A DNA stretch of 64,000 nt from Actinomycetales bacterium Actino_02 (GCA_001603275.1 LUYM01000024.1:1-64000), one strand, 5' to 3'; positions 1-10,027 are shown, counted from the first letter of the stretch. Numbers and translations: made by a program. The notes: generated by a model from the letters alone, not told the origin.

Positions 1-1241
1 CCGCCGCCACCGGGGCCGCCGCCGTCGAGTCCGCCGCCGAGGCCGCCACCGCCGCCGAAGCTGAAGCCGCTCTGGCCGCTGGAGGAGCTGCCGGTGCTGC
101 TGGCGGTGCGGGTGAAGGAGATTCGGACGGTGTCGCCCTCGCTCAGTCCGCTGGTGATCTGGGTGTAGGTGCCGAACACCTTGCCGACCTCCACCTCGAC
201 GGTGCTGGTCTGGTCGCCAGACACCTTGGTGACAACCGTCTTGTTGTTCTCGGACTTGATGGCAGCGGTGGGAATCGTGAGCACATCGGTGTAGCTGCCG
301 GTGGTGATGACAGCCGTCGCGGTCGTGCCGGAGTACAGGTCGGTGTGATTGCCGCTCAGATTGATCACCACGGGGAAGGTGGCAGTGCCGTCGTCGCTGG
401 TTGAGGTGGCCACGATGCCGACGGAAGCGACCGTGCCGCTCAGCGCGTCCGTGCTGGCGTCAGTGGTGACGGATACCTTCTGTCCGGCCTTCACGCTGGA
501 GAGGTCTGCGGCGCCGATGCTGCCCTCGACCTTCCACTTCGCGGTCTCGATGATCACGAAAGAGGCCGAATTGGACGAGCTCGAGCTCGAGCTCGAGCTC
601 AACGATCCCGTGCTACTGGAGTTGCCGGAGCCACTCGAGCTGGAGCCGACAGTGTCGCCGACCTCAAGATCGACGCTGGCCACGGTGCCGGTGATCGGTG
701 AACGCAGGATCGCGTCCTTCAGATCGTCCTGAGCGCTGGTCAGTGCCGCTGCGGCGGAGGTGACCTGGGCATTGGCCGACTTCTTTGCCGCGCTGCTGCC
801 ATCGTTGTCGTAGACCTCGGTGCGGTTCGCCTTCGCCGAAGTGAGGTTCGCCTCAGCCAGGTCCACGGCGTTCTGCAGGCTCGAGTCGTCGATGGTGGCC
901 AGCTTCTGGCCCTTGGTCACTTTGTCACCGGCCTTCACCTTCACCGAGGTCACCGTGCCGGACACCGAGAAGTTCACGTTGGACTGCTTGCGCGGGCTCA
1001 GCGTGCCGTCCAGGCTGACCGTCTGAGTCTGGTCGCCCGAGGTGGCCTGGACGTCCCTGGTGAAGGTGCGGGTAGCCGAGGTGCTCGCCGGACGCAGCAG
1101 GAAGAGGGTCCCTGCACCGACGCCGCCCAGCACGACGACGGCGGCCAGGCCGACCGCGAGCCATTTGCGCCAGGTCATCCGGCGGGGCTTGTGTACTTCG
1201 CTCGGGCTATCCGTCGGAAAGCCGGACGGGTCTGTGGTCAT
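1..1241 (-). CDS. HlyD/RND-type periplasmic adaptor (membrane fusion) protein, 3' end cut by window edge
   Basis: The reverse strand is open from an ATG at 1241, behind a strong AGGAGGAG ribosome site, to the window edge (413 codons). The protein has a basic N-terminus, one membrane helix at about residues 28-50, a biotinyl-lipoyl-like half motif near residue 100 (GTVTSVKVKAGDKV), a short alpha-hairpin, the second half-motif (RSPITGTVASVDLEVGD), then beta-barrel segments. This order is that of adaptor subunits that link an ABC or RND pump to export; in Actinobacteria they usually pair with MacB-like ABC genes, which would lie left of position 1. A poly-Ser stretch interrupts the second lipoyl half, and the visible C-terminus is rich in Gly. 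Family is clear; the transported substrate is unknown. Confidence 0.85.
   Translation of the reverse strand, partial: MTTDPSGFPTDSPSEVHKPRRMTWRKWLAVGLAAVVVLGGVGAGTLFLLRPASTSATRTFTRDVQATSGDQTQTVSLDGTLSPRKQSNVNFSVSGTVTSVKVKAGDKVTKGQKLATIDDSSLQNAVDLAEANLTSAKANRTEVYDNDGSSAAKKSANAQVTSAAAALTSAQDDLKDAILRSPITGTVASVDLEVGDTVGSSSSGSGNSSSTGSLSSSSSSSSSNSASFVIIETAKWKVEGSIGAADLSSVKAGQKVSVTTDASTDALSGTVASVGIVATSTSDDGTATFPVVINLSGNHTDLYSGTTATAVITTGSYTDVLTIPTAAIKSENNKTVVTKVSGDQTSTVEVEVGKVFGTYTQITSGLSEGDTVRISFTRTASSTGSSSSGQSGFSFGGGGGLGGGLDGGGPGGG
577..600. repeat. (GAGCTC)x4 hexanucleotide tandem repeat inside the adaptor gene
   Basis: Four perfect copies of the palindromic hexamer GAGCTC lie in frame in the adaptor gene and encode part of a serine run inside the second lipoyl half. 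Copy-number change by one unit keeps frame and alters linker length by two residues. Confidence 0.9.
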
Positions 1242-1400
1242 AAGGGGTAGTTCTCCTCCTGGATCGACACCACCTGTGAGCGTAAAGAGGCGACCTGTGC
1301 CCGTTGCCTCGCTCGCCTGTGTGCCAGCTGTGTTCACGAAGGAGCAGGAGTGGAGCGTGCGGCGAGCGCTGAGTGCCGGCGCGTCGCGCCGTCGGTGCGG

Positions 1401-1790
1401 CTAGACCGAGGAGACCAGCTCGGGTAGTGGCCACAGCCCGGCCAGGTCCGAGTGGATGCCGGAGGCGGTCACGCGATGCGCGGCGAGCGCCTCGGCCCAG
1501 GCGAGGTGACCGGCGGCCAGCTGGAGCAGGGTCACCGCATCGGTTTGGACGACATTAGGCGGGGTGCCACGGGTGTGCCTGCCGCGTTCGCCGATGCCGA
1601 GCTGGACGGCGGCCACCGGGGGCACCCGGACCTCGACGCTGCCACCGGGATAGCGGGCGCCGAGCAGAGCACAGGTGGTCCGCGCGGCTGCAGCCAGGGC
1701 GGATGGGCTGAGGTCAGTCGTGGCGGCGGCCAACTCTGCACAAACCTCCTGCAGTTGCTGCACGTCGGCTGGTGAGACACGTTTCGCCAC
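1401..1790 (-). CDS. Sterol carrier family protein (bacterial SCP-like fold)
   Basis: 129 residues from a GTG start. The sequence has a helical N-terminus, a central strand-rich part (SVEVRVPPVAAVQLG, then TPPNVVQTDAVTLLQLAAG) and the C-terminal pattern SGIHSDLAGLWPLPEL. This resembles the small actinobacterial 'sterol carrier family' proteins, whose usual ending is SDLSPYLPL-like. Its biochemical role is not established. It starts only 23 bases from the GTG start of the divergent glnE, so both promoters must overlap the other gene's 5' end. It lies upstream of the adaptor gene on the same strand with a 159-base gap, so co-transcription is possible but not shown. Confidence 0.7.
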   Translation of the reverse strand: MAKRVSPADVQQLQEVCAELAAATTDLSPSALAAAARTTCALLGARYPGGSVEVRVPPVAAVQLGIGERGRHTRGTPPNVVQTDAVTLLQLAAGHLAWAEALAAHRVTASGIHSDLAGLWPLPELVSSV

Positions 1791-1813
1791 GTCCAGACGC
1801 TAGCATCGCCAGA

Positions 1814-4774
1814 GTGACCCGCATCGAAAGCCAGTCCGTCCGGTTGGCGCGGCTCGGCTTCGCGGACGTGGCTCGTGCTGCAGAGCTGGTCGAGAGCTGG
1901 GCAACGTCGGGAACCGCCGAACAGATCGATGCCGCGCTGTCCGCGCTCACCGAGGTTCCCGATCCGGATCTGGCCTTGGCCGGCTTCCATCAGCTCACCC
2001 AGATCCGTCCGACCCTGCTCGGCGAGGGTGCCACCGACCCGGAGTTCCTGGCACGCCTGGTGGCCGTCTTGGGATCCTCGGTGGCGCTCAACCAGCACCT
2101 GGTCGCTCATCCCGACGATCTGGAGCTGCTGCGTGGTCCGCTGGAACGGCGATCGGCTGAGCAGTGGCGCACCGCGTTGCTCGCGGCGGTGGGCGCAGAC
2201 CCGTCCGCGGCTGAACCGGTGGCCGAGGCTCGCCGTTCCGACGATCTGCGCCGTGGCTATCACCGAGCGCTGCTCCAGGTTGCCGCACGGGACCTCACCT
2301 CGCCGGACCTGCTCGCGGTGCTGCCGGAGATCGCGGCCGAGCTCGCCGACCTGGCCGATGCAACCGTCGAGACGGCATTGGCGTTGGCCAGGGGAGAGGT
2401 TCCCGAATGGGAGGGGTGCCGGCTCGGAATTGTCGCGCTGGGCAAGACCGGCGCCGGTGAGCTCAACTACGTCAGCGACGTTGATGTTCTCTACATCGCC
2501 GAACCCCGCCTCGATGCTGCGGGTGAGCCGGTCGGTGATCCGGCGAAGGCCATGGCGATCGCCACTCGGCTGGCCGGCGCGCTGACCAGGGTCTGCTCAG
2601 CGCATACGGCGGCCGGCACGATCTGGCAGATCGATGCCGCGCTGCGGCCGGAGGGCAAGGCCGGGCCGCTGGTCCGAACATTGGCCTCGCATCGGGCCTA
2701 CTACGAGAAGTGGGCCAAGAACTGGGAGTTCCAAGCCATGCTCAAGGCCCGCTCGATGGCCGGCGACCGGGACCTGGCCCAGAGCTTCGTCGACATGGTG
2801 TGGCCGATGGTCTGGCGGGTCGCTGACAACGATCAGTTCGTCGGTGAGGTGCAGGCCATGCGCCGACGGGTGATCTCGCTGCTGCCGCCCCGCGAGGCGA
2901 ACCACGAGATCAAACTGGGTGCAGGCGGGTTGCGCGACGTCGAGTTCAGCGTGCAGCTGCTGCAGCTCGTCCATGGCCGTGCGGACGAGCGGCTCCGGCT
3001 TCGTGGCACCTTTGAGGCACTCGCCGCCCTGGTCGAACACGGTTACGTCGGACGCGCGGACGGCGCCGACCTCGGCACCGCCTACCGGTTGCAGCGCTTG
3101 CTCGAGCATCGAATCCAGCTCTACCGGCTGCGGCGCACCCACCTGATGCCCGAGGACCAGGTCAACCAGCGCTGGCTGGCTCGCAGCATCGGTTTGGCCC
3201 AGACCAGCGAGCTCATGCATGTGTGGCGAGCGACGACCCGTCGCGTCCTCAGTCTGCAACAGCGACTGTTCTACTCGCCGCTGCTGGAGGCGGTGGCCCG
3301 GATTCCCTCGGCGGAGGTGCGGCTCACCTCCAGCGAGGCCGAGACGCGGCTGCGCGCACTCGGCTATGGCGATCCGACGGCGGCACTGCGTCACATCGAG
3401 GCGCTCAGCTCCGGGCTCAGTCGGCAGTCCGAGATTCAGCGCCAGTTGCTGCCGGCCATGCTGACCTGGTTCACCGCCGGCCCGAACCCCGATCACGGCT
3501 TGCTGGCCTTCCGGAAAGTCTCCGAGGAACTCGGTGGCACCCCGTGGTACCTGCGCACCCTGCGTGACGGGGATGCCATGGCCGAGCATCTGGCTCGGAT
3601 CCTGGCGTCCTCCCGGTATGCGGTGGATCTCTTGCTACGCGCTCCGCAGAACGCCGCCCTGCTCGGGGACGCTGAGGGGCTCAAGCCGCGGCCGGGAGAC
3701 GAGATTCTGTCGAGCATGCGGATGGCGGCCCGTCGCCATGACACCCCGGACGCAGCGGTGGCGGCCATTCGGGCGGCCCGACGAAGCGAGCTGCTCCGGC
3801 TGGCCATGGCCGACCTGCTCGGCGAACTGGACGTGCCCACGCTGGGTCGAGCGCTCTCGGACGTGATGGCGGCCACCATCGGCGCCGCTCTTGAGGTGGC
3901 GGCCCGCGGCTCTCAGGTGCCGCCGATCGCTGTGATCGCCATGGGCCGTTGGGGCGGACGCGAGCTCTCCTACGCCTCCGACGCCGACGCGATGTTCGTG
4001 GTGGCCGATTCCGATGACCCGGAGGCCACCGGTACGGCGGTCACTGTGGTCAGTCGGCTGCGCGCCCTGCTCGCCCAGCCCGGGCCGGACCCCGCACTCA
4101 GTATCGACATCGATCTGCGGCCAGAGGGCAAGCGTGGCGCGATGGTGCGCAGTCTCACCTCTTATCGCGCCTACTACGGGCGTTGGTCGGCGACCTGGGA
4201 GGCTCAGGCTCTGCTTCGGGCTGCTTCGGGCGCAGGCGATGTCGGGCTCGCCGACGCCCTGCTGGAGTCGGTGGCCGGCATCCGCTACCCGGCCGACGGC
4301 CTTAGCCGCACTCAGGTGCATGAGATCCGCAAGCTCAAGGCACGGATGGAGGTTGAGCGGATCCCACGCGGCTCCGACCCGTCACGAAACACCAAGCTCG
4401 GCCCCGGTGGGCTCAGCGATGTCGAGTGGGTGGTCCAGCTGCTGCAGTTGCAGCATGCCGCCACGCTGCCCGCGCTGCAGACGCCCAGCACGCTGGACGC
4501 CTTGGCCGCGGCGGACGAGGCCGGCTTGATCGAGTCCGCCGACGCCGAGGCACTGGAGGCCGCCTGGCTGCTGGCCAGTCGGATCCGCAACGCCATGATG
4601 CTGCTGCGCGGACGCCCCGGCGACACCCTGCCGACCGACGTTCGGGAGCTGTCTGCTGTGGCGCAGATGCTCGGCTACGCCAAAGGCGAGTCGTCACTGC
4701 TGGTCGAGGAGCACCGCCGCCGGGCCCGGTTGGCCCGCCAGGTCATGGACAAGCTGTTTTGGGAGCCGGCCTAA
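1814..4774 (+). CDS. glnE: Bifunctional glutamine synthetase adenylyltransferase/deadenylyltransferase
   Basis: About 986 residues, the usual length of GlnE. There are two nucleotidyltransferase halves: the N-terminal deadenylylation half with GKTGAGELNYVSDVDVLYI and the C-terminal adenylylation half with GRWGGRELSYASDADAMFV; each has the paired acidic metal-binding residues. GlnE attaches AMP to, and removes it from, a tyrosine of glutamine synthetase; the matching GlnA, with its adenylylation-type [10 protein letters not shown] motif, is at 18.4-19.9 kb in this window. I chose the GTG at 1814 because the protein then begins like other actinobacterial GlnE proteins (LARLGF near residue 12) and does not overlap the divergent gene; the frame is open from GTG 1772. 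Confidence 0.95.
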   Translation: MTRIESQSVRLARLGFADVARAAELVESWATSGTAEQIDAALSALTEVPDPDLALAGFHQLTQIRPTLLGEGATDPEFLARLVAVLGSSVALNQHLVAHPDDLELLRGPLERRSAEQWRTALLAAVGADPSAAEPVAEARRSDDLRRGYHRALLQVAARDLTSPDLLAVLPEIAAELADLADATVETALALARGEVPEWEGCRLGIVALGKTGAGELNYVSDVDVLYIAEPRLDAAGEPVGDPAKAMAIATRLAGALTRVCSAHTAAGTIWQIDAALRPEGKAGPLVRTLASHRAYYEKWAKNWEFQAMLKARSMAGDRDLAQSFVDMVWPMVWRVADNDQFVGEVQAMRRRVISLLPPREANHEIKLGAGGLRDVEFSVQLLQLVHGRADERLRLRGTFEALAALVEHGYVGRADGADLGTAYRLQRLLEHRIQLYRLRRTHLMPEDQVNQRWLARSIGLAQTSELMHVWRATTRRVLSLQQRLFYSPLLEAVARIPSAEVRLTSSEAETRLRALGYGDPTAALRHIEALSSGLSRQSEIQRQLLPAMLTWFTAGPNPDHGLLAFRKVSEELGGTPWYLRTLRDGDAMAEHLARILASSRYAVDLLLRAPQNAALLGDAEGLKPRPGDEILSSMRMAARRHDTPDAAVAAIRAARRSELLRLAMADLLGELDVPTLGRALSDVMAATIGAALEVAARGSQVPPIAVIAMGRWGGRELSYASDADAMFVVADSDDPEATGTAVTVVSRLRALLAQPGPDPALSIDIDLRPEGKRGAMVRSLTSYRAYYGRWSATWEAQALLRAASGAGDVGLADALLESVAGIRYPADGLSRTQVHEIRKLKARMEVERIPRGSDPSRNTKLGPGGLSDVEWVVQLLQLQHAATLPALQTPSTLDALAAADEAGLIESADAEALEAAWLLASRIRNAMMLLRGRPGDTLPTDVRELSAVAQMLGYAKGESSLLVEEHRRRARLARQVMDKLFWEPA

Positions 4775-4868
4775 CGCGAACGCGCCGATGCGCTTCGGTG
4801 GCTGGGCGGCGCGCCGGTGGAAGCTGTGTCCTGCGCAGCCAGTGCAGATCGGTCCGCGGCGCGGCGGT

Positions 4869-5597
4869 CTACTCGACGAGCTCGGCCAGATCGGAGACCA
4901 CCAGGTCGGCGCCGGCGGCCAGCAGGACGTCCGGCCCCGCACCGCGATCGACTCCGATCACCAGGCCAAAGCTGCCCGCCTTCCCAGCTTTGACTCCCGA
5001 CACTGCGTCCTCGACGACGACGGCTCGCTGTGGCGGCACGCCGAGCCGCTCCGCAGCGAAGACGTAGGTGTCTGGAGCCGGTTTGCCGGGCAGCCCGTGG
5101 ACGGAGGCGATCACTCCGTCCACCACCAGCTCGAAGCGATCGATCAGGCCGGCCGCGCGCAGCACTTCGGGCGCATTCGCCGAGGATGAGACGACCGCGA
5201 CCCGGACGCCGAGGTCGGCGAGATCGTCGAGAAGGGCGACCGAGCCCGGATATGCCTGGACGCCTTCGGTGGTCAGCACCTCGGCGAACGCCTGGTTCTT
5301 CCGGTTTCCCAGGCCGCAGATGGTGTCGGCACCCGGGTCATCGGTCGGTGCGCCGTAGGGAAGGCTCAGCCCCCGAGAGGCGAGCAGCGCCCGCACCCCG
5401 TCATAGCGAGGCTTGCCGTCGATGTAGGTGAAGTAGTCGGCATCGGTGTAGGGCTGGTCCGGGCTGTGTTGAGCCAGGTAGGCGTCGAACAGCTTCGTCC
5501 ACGCGCGCTGGTGAGCATCGGCGGTCGGAGTCAGCACTCCGTCCAGGTCAAACAGTGCTGCGTCGATGTTGTGTAGCAGAGTCCGGGCTGGGATCAC
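4869..5597 (-). CDS. HAD hydrolase, beta-phosphoglucomutase-like
   Basis: 242 residues with all HAD motifs: nucleophile DLDGVLT at residues 17-23 (Asp17 and Asp19), VVSSSAN (motif II), the lysine in PGKPAPDTY (motif III) and [13 protein letters not shown] (motif IV). The long cap between motif I and II contains [11 protein letters not shown], seen in the phosphosugar mutase branch (PgmB-like) that usually works in maltose or trehalose breakdown. No phosphorylase gene is adjacent, so the substrate is uncertain; another sugar-phosphate phosphatase is possible. The gene is convergent with glnE and divergent from dprE1, with a 62-base spacer to the latter. Confidence 0.85.
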   Translation of the reverse strand: MIPARTLLHNIDAALFDLDGVLTPTADAHQRAWTKLFDAYLAQHSPDQPYTDADYFTYIDGKPRYDGVRALLASRGLSLPYGAPTDDPGADTICGLGNRKNQAFAEVLTTEGVQAYPGSVALLDDLADLGVRVAVVSSSANAPEVLRAAGLIDRFELVVDGVIASVHGLPGKPAPDTYVFAAERLGVPPQRAVVVEDAVSGVKAGKAGSFGLVIGVDRGAGPDVLLAAGADLVVSDLAELVE

Positions 5598-5659
5598 CGG
5601 ACGATGTTAGTGCCAACTCCGGCAAAGACGGCCCTGTTCAGCCCGGTAGTCTTGACCTG

Positions 5660-7093
5660 ATGAGTACCACCCAGACTCCCGATCTGCCGACCACCACGAC
5701 CCGCCTCACCGGCTGGGGACGGACGGCGGCCAGCACGTCCCAGGTGCTTCGCACTCCGGACGTCGAACTGATTGCTCAGGCGGTTGCCGCGGTGGCCGCC
5801 GCCAACGCCGATTCGCCTTCCCATCTGCGCCGCGGCATTGTCGCCCGCGGACTGGGCCGGTCCTACGGCGATGTCGCTCAGAATGCCGGCGGAATCGTCG
5901 TCGACATGACCGCGCTGAACACGATTCACTCCATCGACGCGGCCGCCGCCACCGTCGATGTCGATGCCGGGGTCAGCCTGGACGCGCTGATGCGGGCCGC
6001 ATTGCCGTACGGGCTGTGGGTGCCGGTGCTGCCGGGCACCCGCCAGGTCACCATCGGTGGCGCCATCGGCTGTGACGTCCACGGGAAGAACCATCACAGC
6101 GCGGGATCCTTCGGTAACCACGTCGCCTCGATGCAGCTGTTGGTCGCGGACGGACGCGTGCTCACCATCACCCCCGAGGGCAGCCCGGACGACCCGGACG
6201 CCTCGATTTTCTGGGCCACCGTGGGCGGCGTCGGCCTGACCGGAATCATCCTGCGGGTGGTGCTGAACATGACTCGCACCGAGACCGCCTATTTCCTGGC
6301 CGACGGGGTGGTCACTCACACTCTCGACGAGACCATCGCCGTCCACTCCGACGGCACCGAGGCGAACTACGACTACTCCAGCGCCTGGTTCGACGCGATC
6401 AGCCCGGCGCCGAAGCTCGGCCGCGCGGCGCTGTCGCGAGGCTCGCTGGCCACCCTCGACCAGCTGCGCGAACATGCCCCGAAGCTGGCCGGCGATCCGC
6501 TGGCCTTCAACGCCAAGCCCTTCTTCGACCTGCCCGACGTGTTCCCCAACGGACTGGCCAACAAGCTCACCTTCGGAGTGCTCGGCAACCTCTGGTACGC
6601 CAAGAGCGGCAACTACACCAACAAGATCCAGTCACTGACCGGCTTCTACCATCCGCTGGACATGTTCGGCGAGTGGAACCGGGCCTACGGCTCGCACGGG
6701 TTCCTGCAGTACCAGTTCGTTGTGCCGCCGACGGCCGTGGCCGAGTTCAAGACGCTGATCGCCGACATCCAGGCCTCGGGCCACTACTCCTTCCTGAATG
6801 TGTTCAAGCTGTTCGGGGAGGGGAACCGGGCACCGCTGAGCTACCCGATGGCCGGCTGGAATGTGTGCGTTGACTTCCCGATCAAGGCCGGCCTGCACGA
6901 GTTCCTGCACGGGTTGGACGCCCGGATCCTGTCCTTCGGCGGCCGGCTGTACACCGCCAAGGACTCCCGGACCAGTGCGGCCACCTTCCACGCGATGTAC
7001 CCCGAGCTCGACTCCTGGATCGCCACCCGGCGCCGGGTCGACCCCGACGGTGTCTTCGTGTCCGATCTGGCCCGCCGGCTGGAACTCGTCTGA
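5660..7093 (+). CDS. dprE1: Decaprenylphosphoryl-beta-D-ribose oxidase (DprE1 homologue)
   Basis: 477 residues from the ATG at 5660; the frame is open upstream but that part reads as non-coding. The N-terminal FAD domain ([47 protein letters not shown]) and the C-terminal substrate domain ([29 protein letters not shown]) follow mycobacterial DprE1 almost motif for motif. The cysteine that benzothiazinones trap in mycobacteria (GWNICVDFPIK) is kept here as [11 protein letters not shown], Cys403. The enzyme oxidises decaprenyl-phospho-ribose at C2'; DprE2, encoded 17 bases downstream, completes epimerisation to the arabinose donor used for wall arabinan. Confidence 0.95.
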   Translation: MSTTQTPDLPTTTTRLTGWGRTAASTSQVLRTPDVELIAQAVAAVAAANADSPSHLRRGIVARGLGRSYGDVAQNAGGIVVDMTALNTIHSIDAAAATVDVDAGVSLDALMRAALPYGLWVPVLPGTRQVTIGGAIGCDVHGKNHHSAGSFGNHVASMQLLVADGRVLTITPEGSPDDPDASIFWATVGGVGLTGIILRVVLNMTRTETAYFLADGVVTHTLDETIAVHSDGTEANYDYSSAWFDAISPAPKLGRAALSRGSLATLDQLREHAPKLAGDPLAFNAKPFFDLPDVFPNGLANKLTFGVLGNLWYAKSGNYTNKIQSLTGFYHPLDMFGEWNRAYGSHGFLQYQFVVPPTAVAEFKTLIADIQASGHYSFLNVFKLFGEGNRAPLSYPMAGWNVCVDFPIKAGLHEFLHGLDARILSFGGRLYTAKDSRTSAATFHAMYPELDSWIATRRRVDPDGVFVSDLARRLELV

Positions 7094-7110
7094 GTCATAG
7101 GAGAACTGAA

Positions 7111-7872
7111 GTGATCGACGCCACCGGCAACCCGCAGACCATCCTGCTGCTGGGCGGGACCTCCGAAATCGGCCTGGCCATCGTCAAGGAGTACCTGGCC
7201 AAGCAGCCGCTGAAGGTCATCCTGGGTGTCCAGCCCGGGGACGAGCTGGCCCAGGCCACGGCGGACGCCCTGACCGCGGCCGGTGCCAGTGAGGTGCACT
7301 CCCTGGACTTCGATGCACAAGCCTTCGACACCCACCCGGCAGTCATCGACGCAGCCTGGGCCATCGCCGACGTCGATGTGGCCATCGTGGCCTTCGGCAT
7401 CCTCGGTGATGCCGAGCAGCTGTGGCAGGACCAGGCCAAGGTCGTCCAGGCCGCCAACATCAACTACACCGGCGCGCTGAGCGTGGGCGTCCTGCTGGGC
7501 CAGAAGATGAAGGCGCAGGGCTACGGGCAGATCATCGCGATGAGCTCGGTGGCCGGTGAGAAGGTGCGTCGCTCCAACTTCGTGTACGGCTCGACCAAGG
7601 CTGGCCTGGACGGCTTCTATCGGCTGCTGGGTGAGGCGTTGGCGCCCTTCGGCCCGAAGGTGTTGGTGGTTCGCCCCGGCCAGGTGCGCACCCGGATGTC
7701 GGCGCACGTCAAGGACGCCCCGCTCACCGTCGAGAAGGAGCAGTTGGCCGTCCAGGTGGTCGACGCGGCCCGCAAGGGGCAGCGGCTGATCTGGGTCCCG
7801 GCTCAGTTCCGGCTGGTGATGATGGTGCTCAAGCACATCCCGGCTCCGATCTTCCGGCTGCTTCCTCTCTAG
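7111..7872 (+). CDS. dprE2: Decaprenylphospho-beta-D-erythro-pentofuranosid-2-ulose 2-reductase (DprE2 homologue)
   Basis: 253-residue short-chain dehydrogenase. It has the nucleotide loop LLGGTSEIG near the N-terminus, the catalytic Ser in IIAMSSVAG and the Tyr/Lys pair in FVYGSTKAG. The C-terminal hydrophobic end ([18 protein letters not shown]) suits an enzyme acting on a polyprenyl-linked sugar. It starts with GTG behind AGGAGAA, 17 bases after dprE1, forming the usual two-gene unit. It reduces the keto intermediate made by DprE1 to decaprenyl-phospho-arabinose. Confidence 0.93.
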   Translation: MIDATGNPQTILLLGGTSEIGLAIVKEYLAKQPLKVILGVQPGDELAQATADALTAAGASEVHSLDFDAQAFDTHPAVIDAAWAIADVDVAIVAFGILGDAEQLWQDQAKVVQAANINYTGALSVGVLLGQKMKAQGYGQIIAMSSVAGEKVRRSNFVYGSTKAGLDGFYRLLGEALAPFGPKVLVVRPGQVRTRMSAHVKDAPLTVEKEQLAVQVVDAARKGQRLIWVPAQFRLVMMVLKHIPAPIFRLLPL

Positions 7873-7879
7873 CCTCGCC

Positions 7880-8647
7880 ATGGAACCGATGCCGCGCCGC
7901 CTGGCTGTGCCCGGCGAGGTTCCGGACAACCCGCATCTGCACCTCGACGGCGTTGAGCCGCCCGAGGTGGTGGTCCGGCTCGCGGCCGGACGCAGCGTCG
8001 TCCCGGTCTGGCGCAATGAGATCGGCGGGGTGACCTTCTCCATCGCTGACGGTGCCGAGTACCTCAAGATCGGACCGGCGCACCGTGAGTTCCGCCCCGC
8101 CGACGAGGCGCGGAAGCTGGCCTGGCTGGCCGACTACGTCGAGGTTCCCGCGGTGCTCGGCCACGGGGCCGAACCGGACGGCCAGGTGTGGCTGCACACA
8201 TCTGGCCTGCCAGGGACCTCGGCCGTTCTGGGGGAGTGGCTGACCCGGCCCGAGTCGGTGGTGCCTGAGCTGGGACGGGCGTTGCGCGCTTTCCACGATC
8301 GAGTGTCGGTCAGCGGTTGCCCGTGGACCTGGTCGGTGGCCGAGCGGCTGGCTGGCAAGGGCCCGGCCGCGACGCAGCTCGGCGCCATGCCGCCGCTGGA
8401 TCCGGTGGTCTGCCATGGCGATGCCTGCAATCCGAACTTCATCCTGGACGTCGAAGGGGTCGCCTGCGGCTACGTCGACCTCGGCCTGTGTGGAGTGGCT
8501 GACCGGTGGGCCGATCTGGCTCCGGCGCTGCTCAGTCTTGGCTGGAACTATGGAGCCGGCTGGGAGGCGGCCTTCCTTGCCGGCTACGGCATCGAGCTGG
8601 ACCAGGCCAAGCTCGACTTCTACACCCGACTGTGGGAGGCCGAGTAG
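7880..8647 (+). CDS. Aminoglycoside 3'-phosphotransferase-like kinase
   Basis: 255 residues with the APH fold signature: catalytic loop VCHGDACNPNFIL (Asp and Asn of the HGDxxxxN motif), the metal motif GYVDLGLCGVADRWADLA, which matches the APH(3') pattern GRLGVADRYQDLA, and an N-terminal ATP-lobe lysine in AEYLKIG. It begins 7 bases after dprE2 and is probably read with it. The size and motifs fit APH(3') enzymes, but chromosomal homologues often phosphorylate unrelated small molecules, so resistance should not be assumed. Confidence 0.8.
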   Translation: MEPMPRRLAVPGEVPDNPHLHLDGVEPPEVVVRLAAGRSVVPVWRNEIGGVTFSIADGAEYLKIGPAHREFRPADEARKLAWLADYVEVPAVLGHGAEPDGQVWLHTSGLPGTSAVLGEWLTRPESVVPELGRALRAFHDRVSVSGCPWTWSVAERLAGKGPAATQLGAMPPLDPVVCHGDACNPNFILDVEGVACGYVDLGLCGVADRWADLAPALLSLGWNYGAGWEAAFLAGYGIELDQAKLDFYTRLWEAE

Positions 8648-8899
8648 CGGTCTGCCGGGCGAGCTGGCTGAAGCCGGGGAGTACCTTCGGCAGGTTCCGG
8701 GTCCGGATGGGCTGGTTCCGCTGCGCCGCTCGCTGAGTCGCAACATGGCCCGCCGAAGCCTGGGCTTGTGAAGGTTTGGTTACCCGAGGTTACGAAGAGT
8801 CGACGGCCACGAAATCCGTGACCAAAGCCCCTGGGGGCCTCGTATTTTGCTGTCAACGTGCTTGTGGACAGCGAATACCTGCAGTGAAGGGCCCCAGCC

Positions 8900-10027
8900 A
8901 TGCCGAATGCTCCCGTGATTGGAACCACCCGTCCCGCCGAGGTTGTGGCGCGCGAGAACGGTCTGACCATCGGCAACGCTCGCAAGCTGTTCGCCACTCC
9001 GGAGGGCGGTGTGGTGAAAGCCCTGGACGGGGTCAGCCTGCAGATCCGTGACGGCGAGTTCTTCGTCATGCTTGGCCCGTCCGGCTGTGGCAAGACAACC
9101 TTGCTGCGGGCGATCGCTGGGCTCGAGGTGCTCGACTCCGGGGAGATCTACCTGGGACGTGATCGGATCGATTCACTGCCGGCCTACGCGCGCCCGGTGA
9201 ACACGGTCTTCCAGTCCTACGCCCTGTTCCCGCACTTGACAGTGGCCCAGAACATCGCCTTCGGCCTCCAGATGGAACGCCTTCCGAAACCCGAGATCGC
9301 TGCTCGGGTCGAGGAGATGATGGCCCTGGTCAGGCTGGACGGATTGGGTGGACGGCTGCCGTCCCAGCTGTCGGGTGGTCAGCAGCAGCGAGTCGCGCTG
9401 GCTCGCGCGCTGGCCAAGCGTCCCCGCGTTCTGCTGCTGGACGAGCCCCTGGCCGCACTGGATCTGAAGTTGCGTCGCGGCATGCAGGACGAGCTGCGCA
9501 GGCTGCAGCGCACCACCGGCGTCACCTTCGTCTTCGTGACCCACGATCAGGAGGAGGCACTGTCGCTCGGGGATCGGATCGCGGTCTTCTCCAACGGCGT
9601 CCCCGTGCAGGTCGGCACCGCAGAGGAGATCTACGAGCAGCCGGTGAACCGCTTCGTGGCCGACTTCATCGGCGAGTCGAACTTCCTTGCGGCAGAGATC
9701 AACGACGACGGGGACTTCCGGGTGGCGGACGGGCCCTGGCGGGAGTTGTCGGAGCCGGTGCTCCCGGCGATGGATGGCACGGTGACCCTCGCCGTTCGTC
9801 CCGAGCGCCTGGTGGTGGACGGCACCGCTCCCGAACTGGTCCGGGGAGCGCTGGCGGAGGTCGTCTACATGGGGACGGACCTGCGCATTCGGGTGTCGCT
9901 CGCTGACGGCACGTCGCTGGCGATCCGGGTCTCGCCGCCGTTCGAACAGTTGCACCTCACCCCTGGCGCAGAAGTCGTGGTCGGCGCAGAGCCGAGCCAC
10001 CTGCACCCGCTGGCGGGGGAGCGATGA
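8900..10027 (+). CDS. potA: Spermidine/putrescine-type ABC transporter ATPase
   Basis: 375 residues. Walker A GPSGCGKTT, Q-loop VFQSYALFPHLTV, signature LSGGQQQRVALARAL, Walker B VLLLDEPLAALD and H-loop VTHDQEEA are all intact. A C-terminal TOBE-like domain follows (VRPERLVV, VVYMGTDLRIRV). It is the first gene of a four-gene importer operon and overlaps the next gene by four bases. Upstream lie about 250 bases without a gene, in which I see no confident promoter but a direct repeat GTTAC-N5-GTTAC at 8779-8793. The fold is typical of polyamine (Pot) importers. Confidence 0.92.
   Translation: MPNAPVIGTTRPAEVVARENGLTIGNARKLFATPEGGVVKALDGVSLQIRDGEFFVMLGPSGCGKTTLLRAIAGLEVLDSGEIYLGRDRIDSLPAYARPVNTVFQSYALFPHLTVAQNIAFGLQMERLPKPEIAARVEEMMALVRLDGLGGRLPSQLSGGQQQRVALARALAKRPRVLLLDEPLAALDLKLRRGMQDELRRLQRTTGVTFVFVTHDQEEALSLGDRIAVFSNGVPVQVGTAEEIYEQPVNRFVADFIGESNFLAAEINDDGDFRVADGPWRELSEPVLPAMDGTVTLAVRPERLVVDGTAPELVRGALAEVVYMGTDLRIRVSLADGTSLAIRVSPPFEQLHLTPGAEVVVGAEPSHLHPLAGER

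Noticed and set aside
1772-1813. Upstream GTG 1772 as the glnE start
   Set aside because: It would overlap the divergent gene's coding start and adds residues not typical of GlnE; GTG 1814 fits better.
1532-2263. Long reverse-strand frame opposite glnE
   Set aside because: Shadow of glnE and the SCP gene in another frame; no domain or codon pattern.
8779-8793. GTTAC-N5-GTTAC before potA as a GlnR site
   Set aside because: Spacer and second half do not fit GTnAC-N6-GAAAC; kept only as a direct repeat.
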